Below, in pieces: positions 1 to 11,620 of a stretch of 64,000 nucleotides of DNA (its first letter is position 1; each line of letters begins with the position of its first letter). The notes under the pieces were generated by a model. The model was not told the origin of the DNA. It did no database searches and saw nothing but the letters and a program-made list of their open reading frames with translations. Origin of the DNA: Sesamum alatum (lineage: Eukaryota; Streptophyta; Magnoliopsida; Lamiales; Pedaliaceae); NCBI GenBank assembly GCA_034509735.1, contig JACGWO010000004.1, forward strand, positions 21,247,395-21,311,394. The letters run 5' to 3'. The position numbers and the translations under genes were made by a program.

Positions 1-441
1 TAGTTGTTCAAAATCAGTTACTAAATCAACATACTTAAAAGCTGGACTCATTGTTAATAGGATGGTATCCACTATTTCTTAAACAAATTATTCCAGCATA
101 TATAAACATAAATAATATGGCATTCTTTTTTTTTTTTAACATAAAATAATATGGCATTCTCAGTTAGCCAATAGAGGCAGTTCTGTCAAAGAGAATCTTG
201 AAATCGTCCATCCATTTTACCATAAATGTTAAAACTTCATAATTCATCCACAAGTTAAAAAATGTAACTAGTTTGCATTCATCATTCAAATTTCAATCAC
301 GATTCCATGATTAAGAGTGAAAAATTTAAACTTACAATCACTACATTAGAGAGGCCTTTTCCCTTTCCAAATATTTCTATACATCAAAACATATATCACA
401 AAAGCAGGTGCTTGTAACCCATTAAAATCTCCTACACTTAC

Positions 442-3400
442 AGTACATCCCAACGGCCGAGGACAACCTTCAAAAAACATCAGTGTCTTCGTTAACTTTT
501 TCCCGCCTTGGCCAGCAGATCCAAGATCTTCCAGAAACTTCTCAACATGAAACGAGTCACAATATCCTAGTTTTGGTGCAGAAAGATTATCAATTGAAGG
601 AACTATTTGTGCACCACTGCAGCGAGCTATACGCTCTAAAAGTGGTCTCTTGATGTTAAGAACCAGCGATATATTCTTGGCAAGAAGATATTCTTGTGCA
701 TATCTAGATACTGATTTTTCTACCAAAAGAATGTTTGGGTGGTGTGCCTCAATTTTAGCAACAGCCATTTTCAAATGGTCCATTTCCTGCAACAGCAAAA
801 TACCAGCAAACGGCCCATAAGAACAATAGACAAATATCACTATGTAATAGCAAATTGGCTACCAAAAAGTAATCAAGGAGACATTTCCTCCCTGAAATTC
901 ACGGGACTCTTGGGTGATGATAATATTCAAAAACCTAGAAGAGTATAGAGTTTGGTCACAACCTGCTGTAATAAAGTATCAAAACTCGATAAATGGTTAG
1001 CAACCCGTTGGTACTCCAGGGAACCACCAAGCACTAGTAATCGTGCTCTATCAATTTTCGAAGTCATTCTCCGATGAGCCACATTCTTCTTGCAGACAAC
1101 CCCTTTAACCACCGTACTATTGAGAAAACAGCAAAGACTCATCAGAATTTTTAAATACTAGAAGGCACCAAAAGCATAGACATTAGAGAAGCAATGGATA
1201 ATCTCACAGTGCGGGCAGAAATTTGGATCTTGTTTTCAAATATACCCTGATTATGTTCACATCTTTAGCAAATCTGAGGGCGAAAATAAATTAGGAAAAA
1301 AAGGCAATAGGAGTCCAATCAATAAACCCACTTATCATTTTAGAATTCAGCAAAAGTCCTAGTTACATCCTTCAAATAATTCATGCTAAAAATGCCAGCC
1401 AGCACATTAAATAATTTAATGAAAGCTAAGACAGCACAAAATACATATGATGGCACACGCAAACAAAACATCCACTTTCAGTGAGAGTCTAGCATATTTT
1501 GGATCCACCATAATCACTCACCACTGACATTACAGGACAATACCCGTAATGCCAAAACAGTAACGACCTTCAATAGTAAAGGAATATTTAACATTTCTGG
1601 ATTAGTAAAGCAAACTGATTAAATTTCCACTTTTACATCATGTTTAGTTATATGAACAACGATGCAAATATAATTTGTAAATGAACTGATATGCAATGAT
1701 AGCTAAATATACCTCTCATTTCGACGCCCACAGGCAATGCACTTAACCTTAACATATCCACCAGGATCCATTCCTCCACCCCTGCTTGTATCTGGCTTTA
1801 GAAGAGTAGCAGCCTCCCAAGACAATGTTGTAATAATATCCAACCAACTCTCCTGCTCAGTTGCAGGCAGGTTCTCAGCCTGCAAAAGTTGACTTATTAG
1901 AGCTCTGAAATGCCCATCGACAACTCTTTTCATGGCCTTTCGATGCTCCTCATTTGACCTATCCCTACTTCGACATTCCCCAAGGATAAAGCTGCTCGAC
2001 CGTAGGTAACCCCACTCTCCTGTGGCATCCTCACCAGCATCATCATCGTCGTCGTCATCAGTTATAGGGGCTTCCCTCTCATCCTCTTCATCTTCAGGCT
2101 CTGGAGGAAGCCAGATAAGCCCATTGTTTTCATAATCCACAGCTTCAACATCTGCAACATTTAAACCATCTAAAGGAGATCCAGATTGGAGATGATTATT
2201 CTGTAGATCTGTTTCTTCCGCAACCCTTGTTGCATAGTCCAATCCTTGTGTCTCAATATTTTCAGGTAACAGAGTTGAATTATGATCTGGGTGCATGTTT
2301 TCCTCATTAGAATGCACTTCACGTGGCTCATAGATGTGATCATTCTGACAGTAGTTGATAGTAGCATAGCCCTTGTCAGAAGGACTTATGGGAGTAGCTC
2401 CAGAATGTGATCCACATATGGGGTAGTCGTCATCCTCGTCATCACTCCTGGGACCACAAATGGCGTAATGAGCAGCAGATGATACTTCAGTAGAAGAGTC
2501 AGTAAGGAAATACAGGTTCTTGAACTACTCACAATCAAAAGTTCCAATGAATTATATATATACTTGGACAACAATGAAACATCAGTTTCCGATGAAATGA
2601 TTATTGTTAGGAACATATCAAACAAACTCTATGGATGAAGTGACAAGGTCTCCAATGAGTAGCCAAATTGAAAATCAATGTGAGACAACAAAGACTTCAG
2701 CACTACTTCCTGAATGATAACTCCTACTAATGAAACTTCCACATCGAACTTGATAAGAGGTGTTCCCCGATATATTCAAATGTGTGGTAACATCTCCAGA
2801 TATAATTTTCAAAAATCCCATTTTAGAGACCATGGAATATACATTAAATCTCTAATGATGTGACTCATTTTAGAAGTTCATCCGCTATTCATTATGAAAC
2901 ACTTAAAAAAAAAAAAAAAAAAGCCTCAAAATGAACTCCCAAACCCAAAAGACCATTTGAAGTTGTCAAGCATTTCCTTAGTTTTACAGTGGGTGGAGAT
3001 ATGAAAGCAAAACTATCATTATTTCCACCATTGTAAACCTCCCAATATTATTATTCTACGGAGTGCTTGAAATTTAATGAGGAAATCATAGACAGTGCTG
3101 AGCTACAAAGTTGGCATCACCTCCCTGTGTGCATTGTCAAGAAATGGAACCAAAAAAGCTACATTGGTTTGAAAAACTCAATCCTAAAACAGCAGTTTTA
3201 TGCATTTCGAGGTATAAAACAGATACCCTACTGCAATTTTAACTTGAACCAACTATGCACATACACCTACTAAAGTAGGTAGTGCACTCTCAGACTCAAA
3301 ATAATGAATTGTGAATAGTCAAGAGAAGAATGTTCCAAACATATGCGACGGTATTCTGTTCTTGCAAAATGGATTTTATGCATGATTGGAACAGAACCTC

Positions 3401-4332
3401 AACTACGTCTGCGTTACTTGGGGGGCAGAAAAGATAAAACATGTTTTCCAGAAATACCTATCACGTACTGTAGAAAAGATTAATAGACCATTACGAGTTT
3501 TATACAGCATGAGTTTTCTATATGATCATTACGCCAACACAAAATTCATTCAAAAAAATCGACCCACCCCACCCCCCGGGAACAGAAAATAACGAAGGAA
3601 ACAAAAAAAGGAGAAAATTACATTAGATGGATAGGATTTACAAGAAGAAGTAAGTGAATCAAACAAATGCTATTTTCTTATCAACTCATGTGACAAAGCA
3701 AGATGATTTTTCTGAAAATACCTGCTGCATGATCCAAAGTGGTCGCTGAAAGTATCCCTAGCATCAACGCAGTCCAGCTTTTCAGGATTCCTCGCCTGAT
3801 CCTTTGCTGGCTTTGTATCCATCTGTGCTGACTGGCAAGGGCCTTGACCAAGGGCACACGAAACATGCTGGAAGGACCCTGTAGAATATCGAGCTGAACC
3901 AGCACTGCTTCCACTGTTGCAGGTGCAACTAGATTGATTGCTGATCAAACTTGAAGAGGAAGGTGAAGGACTGAGTCCAGGACTTGACCCAATAGTCATG
4001 TTATTACCAGTACCTGACTGTTGCTTCCATTGATTGAAGCAGTAATTACAAACCCTAATCCTATCCCCATCCTCCCGTCCGCTCTTGGGCTCATCAGGAA
4101 GTGCGGGGATGGAGTTTGCAGTGCACTTGGCACAGAAAACTCGTCCGCACAGTCGACAATGATGCCTGCGGTTGAAAATAGTGAACTGGGAATCACACTC
4201 GTAGCACACCCTACAGCTCTCATCGGGCATCCAGAAATCTCTCGACATTTTTGCAGGTTCTGCTCTCCTCGGAATCCATGATTTCACAACGTCAACAATC
4301 TCCGACAATTTCTTATTATCGCTACTGCCCAT
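442..4332 (-). CDS. FAB1: FAB1-type 1-phosphatidylinositol-3-phosphate 5-kinase, 5' part (partial)
   Basis: This enzyme phosphorylates PI3P to PI(3,5)P2 on endosomal and vacuolar membranes. Only the N-terminal part is here; the kinase domain lies beyond the left edge. Exon 1 (4332-3722) encodes the FYVE zinc finger near residues 30-105, with the PI3P-binding signatures WMPD, RRHHCR and RVC and paired cysteines. An acidic stretch and the conserved WLPPEPE-EDERE block follow in an exon ending at 1713 and starting near 2540. Exon 1116-963 (TVVKGVVCKKNVAHRRM) and exon 786-442 (VEKSVSRYAQEYLLAK, GCPRPLGCT) form the TCP-1/chaperonin-like domain. The last three exons join in frame. The exon 1 to exon 2 join does not keep phase with the splice sites I can see, so a small exon or a base error may lie between 2540 and 3721. 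The start codon is the first ATG before the conserved N-terminus. A likely 5' non-coding exon begins upstream of a donor at 4787. Confidence 0.9.
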
Positions 4333-5343
4333 GAACGGATATAAGAATCAAAGCTCATGGTTATGAATCAATCATCAGCCCCAGCCTGGCTAGCTATAGA
4401 ATTTCCTAGAAAAACGGCATAAAGCGCGGATAAAAAAAACAAGAATGATAACCCAATACACGGACATCAGAAATAAATCTTTCCAACTGAACAAAAACCA
4501 ATCAAGAACAGCACAAATCAACTCACGAGCAGCAAACTAAAACATTCAAACCCAAACAATAAACTAAAAAAGAATCACACCACCACATCACCAATTCAAG
4601 CCATCAATAAGAACCCAATCAAGTTCAACTGGCACCCACCAACAAATGCAAGTCCACCAAAAACATAAAAAATTCACAAACTCCCATTAATTCATGAACT
4701 ATCAACCAAACCCCCGAATTCAAAACCAACGCAAACAACTTCTTCACAACAAAAACCGCAATAGTAATTTCAAAAGTACCTTATTCTGAATCCCGAAGTA
4801 GTGTATTGAACTCAATCAACTCCTCCGCAACTCCGCCCAAGAAAACCCACCCGGAAATCCAGCCAAACTCCTCACACAGCCGCACGAGGACACCTATAAA
4901 TATGTAAGCACCTGCGTATCTATCCAACCACAATAAAAAATAAAATTCACCAAAAATCTAAAACAAAGATTTCTGTGCCAGCAATAAATTAGAAATGCAA
5001 GAGATGGAAGAAACTTGTGGCTGAGGAGCGTCAAAAAAAAGAAAAGAAAATTCCCAAAAAGCAAAAACTAATTGAAGTTCGTGCTGGTGAATTTGGCGGG
5101 TTATGGCAGAGTGTTCGCTTTATTAAAAAGAAAAAAAAAAACTTAAAAAACGACGAAAATGGAAAACGAAAGAGAAAGAGTGGTAAGTGCGAAGGTCACG
5201 AAAATGGTATGAGTGAGGATAGCGACAGCTCAAAGGGAAACTGCAAATATACGGAAATGGACTTGTCTTAGACTTACATCATCATTTCTTACATGCTAAT
5301 ACTATAATTAGCCCTAGATAATAATTAAAGAATATTAAATAAT
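4333..5343. promoter_or_regulatory. FAB1 leader and upstream region
   Basis: On the minus strand a good donor (AATAAG followed by GTACTT) sits at about 4787. A non-coding first exon is therefore likely above it, with a leader intron reaching almost to the ATG at 4332. The stretch is A/C-rich on the plus strand, as is common for plant leader introns. A lysine-rich plus-strand reading frame at 5017-5271 looks like low complexity and is not called a gene. No TATA box was clearly recognised. Confidence 0.4.
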
Positions 5344-6361
5344 GAGATAATTACATCGTTCTATTCTATTATGATATTTAGTGTAATTACACGTAAATTC
5401 TCAGTAAATTAAAATAGGCAAAATTATATTTTTGGTCTTATAATTTTAGGTCGTTAGTACTTTTGGTCATGTAACTTACTTCACTTATACATTTAGTTCT
5501 TTTTTTATGAATTTAATGTTGAATATTTCATATTTGGTCCTTTTTTAACAAATTTAGTCCCGTTTTGACAATTCTGATCTCATTCTCACTCAAGTAAATA
5601 TTATTTTTGATCCTGTAATTATATGTCGATAAGATCAAATTTGTCAACACAAGACTAAATTTGTCAAAAAATGATCAAATTTGATATGTGTTAGATTAAA
5701 TTTGTCAAAAAAATGACTAATGTGTAAATGGAGTAAGTTACATGACCAAAAGTGCTAATGACCTAAAGTACGGGACTAAAAATACAATTTTGCCTTTAAA
5801 AGATTACATCTACTACATTTGAGATTTGTTTACGTTTGACAAATAGATACCTCTATTTGAAAAAAAAAAATTCATTGTTTTTGTTAATAATAGCAAAAAG
5901 ATTAAATGAACCGTCAAACAAATAGATCTTTTTACTAGAAAAAAAATCAACGAATCTGTTAATAATAGCAAAAAAGTTAAATGAATAATCCAAATTTACC
6001 CCCGATTAACTTACTACTGATCGATATTGCTAGTCAAATAAATTTTTTTTCTGGTCAAATTACCCTTATACATCTGCACACGTTAATGCATGTGAGGAGG
6101 TATAACTTCACACTTATGAGGTACTTTGGTCAGAAAATATTTTTTTGACCTGCAATAAATCAGTAATAAGTCAACCGTGGGGGTAAAATTTGGATTTTTA
6201 TTCGATGTTTTTGCTAATATCGACAAATTCGATAAATTTTAGCTGAGACAAGGATATATCTGTTAGACGAAAACAAACTTCGATACTAAATATAATTTAT
6301 CAAACTATAAGTAGTCTACGTATAATTATACAAAATCTTAAAAGGACGGTATAATTATCCC
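5344..6361. mobile_element. Palindromic miniature element (family B) with nested insertion
   Basis: The ends are inverted (GAGATAATTAC at left, GTATAATTATCCC at right). The interior is also largely palindromic, for example the blocks around 5990-6060 and 6120-6190. It is flanked by a perfect 9-bp direct repeat, TTAAATAAT, at 5335-5343 and 6362-6370, which fits Mutator-type insertion. No coding capacity is seen. A related element lies at 38592-39069, and half-copies are near 7150-7330 and 7862-8032. Another element is inserted at 5417-5794. Confidence 0.75.
5417..5794. mobile_element. Palindromic miniature element (family A) nested in family B
   Basis: It begins GGCAAAATTATATTTTTGG and ends with the inverted counterpart ATACAATTTTGCC. 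The arms carry repeated 'TTTGGTC' and 'GTCAAAAAA' motifs facing each other. Flanks ATTAAAATA and TTTAAAAGA match at 7 of 9 positions, a decayed target duplication. Comparison with 38592 onward shows the surrounding element continues on both sides, so this piece inserted later. The same family recurs at 22902-24730 and more distantly elsewhere. Confidence 0.7.
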
Positions 6362-7335
6362 TTAAATAATTCATACTATTATTCGAAATCGAAATAATAT
6401 TTGAGTGTGAGTGAAGAAGAGTAATAATTTAAAATACCAAAAGTAAATATAACTTAGAAAGGGGAATACTTGATATTAAAATCAATTTTATAACGTGAAA
6501 TATAAAGTTTTATACTATTTTTTTTTAATATATATTCTCTTTCACATGCTACAAAAATAAAAATAATAATAAGCCAAGTCCCATGTTATCCTTAAAAACT
6601 TTTCATCTTAATAAAGTGGATATTAATAGCCACTTAATTAAGTAGTATAATAATGAGCCTATTTATGGAAAGTTTATTGCTAGATTATAATTAAGCTCTA
6701 ACCGAGTTTTTACATTTTAATTTGGGTAAATTACGATGGACTATCATAAGGTTTGATATAATTCCCTTTGATTTTAACAACTGTTCGACAAGTACCCTAA
6801 TTCGGTGAATTGACCAGAATGTTTTTCTACTATGAATTATAATTTTACTTATTTTTTAAAATTTTTTGATTTTTTTTGTATGGATTAAATGACCAATCAC
6901 ATAGTAAGTGTATTATACTTATTTTATGATTGATGTGGTTCGATTGAACTTAGTTCGGACAAGAATTTACTGTGGTCTCACATACACGGTGACAAAATTT
7001 TTTGAAATTGTTTGGATAACTCTATACTACAAAATATTTCAATTCCTCCCACTCTCATTCAAAATTAAGGATAAAACATCGTCCACACCTGAGGTCCTTA
7101 AATCCAGTACCCCTTACATTGGCTTCCGTCCAACAAACAAATTTTTTTGTTAGTTAAAATTCATGAAAGCTGCTGACATTAGCCAAAATAATAATAAATG
7201 AAAATCTATATTTACCCCGATTGACTTGCTACTGACTTATTGCAGGTCAAACAAATATTTTCTGACCAAACTACCTTATAAGAATGAAAAAGTACCTCTT
7301 TACATACATTAGCACTTGTAAAGAAGCATAAGGTG
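6362..7335. repeat. AT-rich spacer with decayed half-copies of miniature elements
   Basis: A left-end fragment of the 'GGGTAAATTACGATGG...GGTTTGATATAATT' family starts near 6727. A half-copy of family B lies at about 7150-7330 (the TTTACCCC-GATTGACTTG and GGTCAAACAAATATTTTCTGACC blocks). No gene is recognisable. The open frame at 6908-7153 has no family features. Confidence 0.4.
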
Positions 7336-7480
7336 AACTTGTTTTTTTTTTTTTAAATGAAAGCGATAAATATTATTAATTGAATTAGATCAATTATAAT
7401 CAATCCTGTCGAATGTCAATATCTAACAGAGACAATTACAACAATCATATCCTGATCAATAATATCACATAAATTAAATT
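7336..7480 (-). repeat. SINE-like tail fragment with poly-A (poly-T on plus strand)
   Basis: A T-run is followed by a block that aligns with 18345-18469 along its length, including GAGACAATTACAA and TCAATAATAT-ACAT. On the minus strand this reads as a retroposon body ending in a poly-A tail. Its tRNA-like head is not visible here, so it is either truncated or decayed. Confidence 0.45.
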
Positions 7481-8139
7481 TAAACAATATTTTATTATTA
7501 CAATATACAAATAATATATATTATACAGTAAATTATAATCCCACGTATCAGTACGTGTGTGTTGCTTATGGTAAGTGGTAAGCCAACCAACCAACTTAAA
7601 GTTAAAAAAGGCGTCATGAAATTCATAAGTAAAAACGGCGTATGAGTTGTAGAGCAACCGCCAGCCCTACCCAAACGCCCAGCGCCCTTTAATACTCTTT
7701 GCCACTCACACGAAATTTCCTTCCTTTAGTATTATTCCCTAGAACCCTCTCTATATCCAATAATAAAATAACAATAAAGGTAATTACACCATTTTCTCTT
7801 CAGATTTAATGTAATTATATTTAGATTTTATTACGTCTAGTACTCTTGATGATTTTATTTCTGCTCTAACAAATGGATTTATCTATTAATCAAAATTCAC
7901 AAAATTTATTAATATTAACAACCAAATGGAATAAAAATTCATATTTACCCCTGATTGAATTATTATTAACTTATTTATAGGTCAAAGAACTATTTTTTTT
8001 GACTCAACTACCCTTATACGGGTGAAGTTATGCAAGTGGGAAGACCTGACAATTTGCACAGGGGCGAAGAAAGTGATGTATGGGCTCCTTCGCAAGTTGG
8101 ATCAAAATGGAAGAAGAATTGTCCATGATGACAAAGAAG
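7481..8139. other. AT-rich intergenic stretch with a family B half-copy
   Basis: The block at 7862-8032 matches half of family B (TTTACCCCTGATTGA and AGGTCAAAGAAC...TTTGACTCAACTACCC). The rest shows no coding or structural signal that I can support. Confidence 0.35.
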
Positions 8140-9040
8140 ATCAGAATTTTCCTCCAAAACGCGCACGTAACGGTGACGTGAGTATCACGTGGTTATTTTC
8201 ATCAATTATTTAATGATCATGTGAGTATAAAAAAATGAGATTCCCGTAACCATTCTCCACTCTGATTTCAACAACAAAAAATATCTCCATCGCCGTTTGT
8301 CTTACTTTACCTCACGATTTCAATGAGGAGTAACAGAATCATGAAAACAAGAGCGATAAAAATCTCATTTTGGTCCTTAACTGAGATTTTTAAGGACCAA
8401 GTGAGAATCCGTTTGTCAGAATTCTCACTTTTCTCATACACGTTTTCTTACCGTAGTAACACGTGATACTTGATTTTGTAATAGTTGTATCACTTGTTGA
8501 AATCATATTTTTAGTTTGAGAAGCTCAATTCTCACGAGTTTGGAAGGACCCAAACGGTATCAGCTCTAATTTTATTATGTCCCCTTTCTTGCCAAAAGTT
8601 GCAGTTATAATCCCTTCAAAGACGAAGCATGGCTCTCACATGCCAGAATTTCCTCCAACACGTCCCAACTTAATGGCCACATGAGTATCATGTCGTCTCC
8701 ATCAAATATTTAATGACAGGACAAAAAATGAGAAAAATCGTAAGTTATTGTTTTTAAAGTGAGAATATTATAATCACTAAGACGCGCACAAGAGCTAAAT
8801 TATGGGACAAAAAATGAGATTTTCTTGTGAGAGGCACATGCCTTCTTTTCCTCCAAAACACGCACTTAACGGCCATGTGAACCTCAATTGGCCATTTTCG
8901 TCAATTATTTAACGACAGAACTAAAAGTGAGACAAAATGTAATATATTATCCTTAAAGTGAAATTCCCCCAATCATTATTACAAAATTGTGCAGGATTTA
9001 AGTTATGAGACAAAAAATAATATTTTCCTTTTTTATAGAG
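8140..9040. repeat. Three diverged direct repeats
   Basis: A block reading roughly TTTCCTCCAAAACACGCAC, then a GGCCATGTGA-like part, then CATCAATTATTTAATGAC, then 'GAGACAAAA', appears at about 8146, 8648 and 8855. Spacing is unequal (about 500 and 207 bp). A short hairpin built on TTGGTCCTTAA and TTAAGGACCAA lies at about 8370-8402. No open frame of note is present. It may be a decayed tandem array or the remains of one element. Confidence 0.5.
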
Positions 9041-9402
9041 CATTTTGTGTAAAATTCATAAATGAGGTGGTGAAATTAAAATACAAAACCTTTTATTTGA
9101 TCTGATTTTAATTCATGTTGAATGACAACATCAAATAAAAAAATTTAATTTGTTAGAAAGAGGATCATTTCATTTTCATATTTAATATATCTAATCGTTC
9201 CATCATGTGGAGGTTGAATTCTATTTTTTTGAAATCTTGCACATGAATTTCGTAAATATGGACGAATGTAGGACTTTTGTTTGGTCATACTATAATACCA
9301 CGTTAAATGATCACCTCCGCTGCAAATATAATCACATCAAATCACAATCGAAGATTGTTTCTAGCTAGGATTAAATCATTAGGTTTAAGATTATAAATTA
9401 TA
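9041..9402. other. AT-rich spacer, nothing recognised
   Basis: I see no gene, RNA gene or structured repeat. The last nine bases (9394-9402, TAAATTATA) are the left target duplication of the element that follows. Confidence 0.4.
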
Positions 9403-9732
9403 GGGTTAAATACATTTATCATCTCTGAAGTATTCATCCCACATCAATTACCCCCCTAAAGTATTAAAACCTTAAAAAAAATAAACCCTGGCCTTCTAAC
9501 TCCTTTCATTTTAAGTTCAAAATGTCCATTTTACCCTTACTAAAAATTTCTTTTTGAAAAAAAATGAAAGGAATTTTAAAATACCAAAACCACTATTTTT
9601 TGAAACTTTGTCTAATTCTAGTTTCACTTGTTCATCGAACTCTTTTTATTTACGTAATCCTAAAGTACTTGGAGCTCATTTTATTTTAGTTCCTCTTGTT
9701 TGTCAAACCAAATTAAAAAATAAATTTATACA

Positions 9733-9769
<37 letters not shown>

Positions 9770-10217
9770 TTACTTAAACAAATACACAATTAATAAAACC
9801 AAAAGAGCTTATCATGAGCTAATAAGAAAATACACAATTAATATATATTTTTATATATATGGTAATTATATAAATGTGAAATTATATGAATGTATAAAAT
9901 TGTTTAACTTGGTCTGACAAATAAGTGAAACTAAAATAAAATGACCTCCAAATACTTTAGAATTATAAAAATAAAAAGAGCTCGATGAATAAGTGAAAAT
10001 TAAATTAGATAAAACTTAAAAAAAGAGTGGTTTTGATATTTTAAAAATGCCTTTAATTTTTTTTTCATAAATCAATTTTTAGTAAAGGTAAAATTGACTT
10101 TTTGAACTTCAAAATTAAAGGTGTTAGAAGGTCGGGATTTTTTTTAAAGGTTTTAATACTTTAGGGGGGTAATTAATGTAGGGTGGATACTTTAGGAGTG
10201 GTAACTATATTTAACCC
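9403..10217. mobile_element. Palindromic miniature element, 815 bp, intact target duplication
   Basis: The left end GGGTTAAATACATTTATCA is mirrored at the right end (ACTATATTTAACCC). The arms are long: the 'CCCCCCTAAAGTATTAAAACC' segment at left faces its inverse near 10150. A perfect 9-bp duplication TAAATTATA flanks it (9394-9402 and 10218-10226). A TA microsatellite sits near the centre. Non-coding. The GGG ends and 9-bp duplication place it with Mutator-type miniature elements. Confidence 0.8.
9735..9764. repeat. TA microsatellite
   Basis: A run of TA dinucleotides near the middle of the palindromic element at 9403-10217. Confidence 0.8.
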
Positions 10218-10499
10218 TAAATTATATAATTGTATTGTCTTCCTTGTGTTATGTCACATTATTGTTTATATTTAATTTATTAGATAAAAAATATTTTATT
10301 TTACAATATATTATGAAGAATTTGTCTTCTTTAATTTTGTTTGGATTCAAATAAACCAAACTGAACTAAACGTGCCACCAACTTCCCTCATAAACAACTT
10401 CTCTTGCAATGTTATTTTATTTTTCTCTTTTTTAAACTAGAAATTAAACCACTGTCATACCGAGTACTATTGAATTATACTTTAACTAAATAAATTAAA

Positions 10500-10896
10500 G
10501 AGTGAATTGCAATGATCTTTCCTAAGGTTTGATATAATTATAAATTTTTTTTTGTTATTTTAAAAATTACAAATACTCTCCTTGAAGTTTGTAATTTTTA
10601 ACCAAGGGTTTGAAATGGTCCATTTTGCCCTTGATTTTTTTTTCAAAAATTGTAAAAAAATCATCCTAGGTAAATTATATTATTACTCCTCCGTGTAAAA
10701 AAAACCTAAGAAACATCTCCCTATGTCTTTTTGTCCAAAAAAAAATTAGAAAATTTTAAAAAATAATTCAATTTGCATAAAAATGGATTATTTGTTAAAC
10801 AGTTACAAATTTCAGGGGGTTATTTGTGATTTTTGAAATAATGAGGGAGTATCCGTAATTATACTAAACTTCAGAAGAGGTCATTGTATTTCACCC
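10500..10896. mobile_element. Palindromic miniature element (family C), 397 bp
   Basis: The left end GAGTGAATTGCAATGATC is mirrored by GGTCATTGTATTTCACCC at the right. Inner arms carry 'GGTTTGATATAATTATAAAT' and its inverse. A perfect 9-bp duplication TAAATTAAA lies at 10491-10499 and 10897-10905. No coding capacity. Relatives are at 11098-11620, 16977-17796 and, in part, 59769-60120. Confidence 0.8.
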
Positions 10897-11097
10897 TAAA
10901 TTAAATACAATCCCAACCTTTCTTTTTGGGTGACTCGAATTAATAATCGTTTAATTATGAAATTTCAATCTAACCACCTAAGCAAAAATGAATTAACAAA
11001 TTAAATTCTTTAGTTATTAGCAATTCAATCAAAGTTAATTTTGTGTATCTTTTATCCCCAATCAAATTCCAGTATTAACATTGAGATTAAATATGTG

Positions 11098-11620
11098 GGG
11101 TTAAAATATCGTCACCTTTCTTAAAATTTAGCATAGTTATAAATATTTTCTCATTTTTTAGAAAATTACAAATACCCTTCATAATTTTAATGTTCGTCCA
11201 AACATGACCACATTCCGTTAACCTTTGTTAGTCTTCATTCAATTTTGCGGTGAAGTGTCCAAATGCCCTATTGAATTATAAATTCCAATTATATATATTT
11301 TTTTTTAGAATTTTTTGAAATTATTTAATAGACTAATTGCTCCATGGATTATTTACTTTACTCACCCCTATATTCTTTTTTCAAGTTTCTATTTTTTATT
11401 TTTATAGACTAATATGTTCTATATATTATTTACTTTACTCAATATGTTTAATCAAATTTTTTTTAAAAAAAATAAGGATAAAGTAGTAATTTCCATCTCA
11501 CTGTATAAGGGTTACATAATTATTTCAATTTGATGATGGTATTTATAATTTTTAAACAATAATGAAATATTCGTAACTATATCAAAACTCGTAGGAGTAG
11601 CTGTAATTTATGCAAAGATT
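11098..11620. mobile_element. Decayed family C miniature element
   Basis: It starts GGGTTAAAATATCGTCACC and ends near GTAGCTGTAATTTATGC, with 'TTTAGCATAGTTATAAATA' facing 'TCGTAACTATATCAAAACTC'. No clean target duplication is visible, so the ends are approximate. Confidence 0.55.

Noticed and set aside
5017..5271. Lysine-rich plus-strand frame upstream of FAB1
   Set aside because: Composition follows from an A-rich stretch. No known motif, no splice context, and it overlaps the likely FAB1 promoter.
9554..9917. Plus-strand frames with isoleucine-tyrosine repeats
   Set aside because: They translate the TA microsatellite inside a miniature element.
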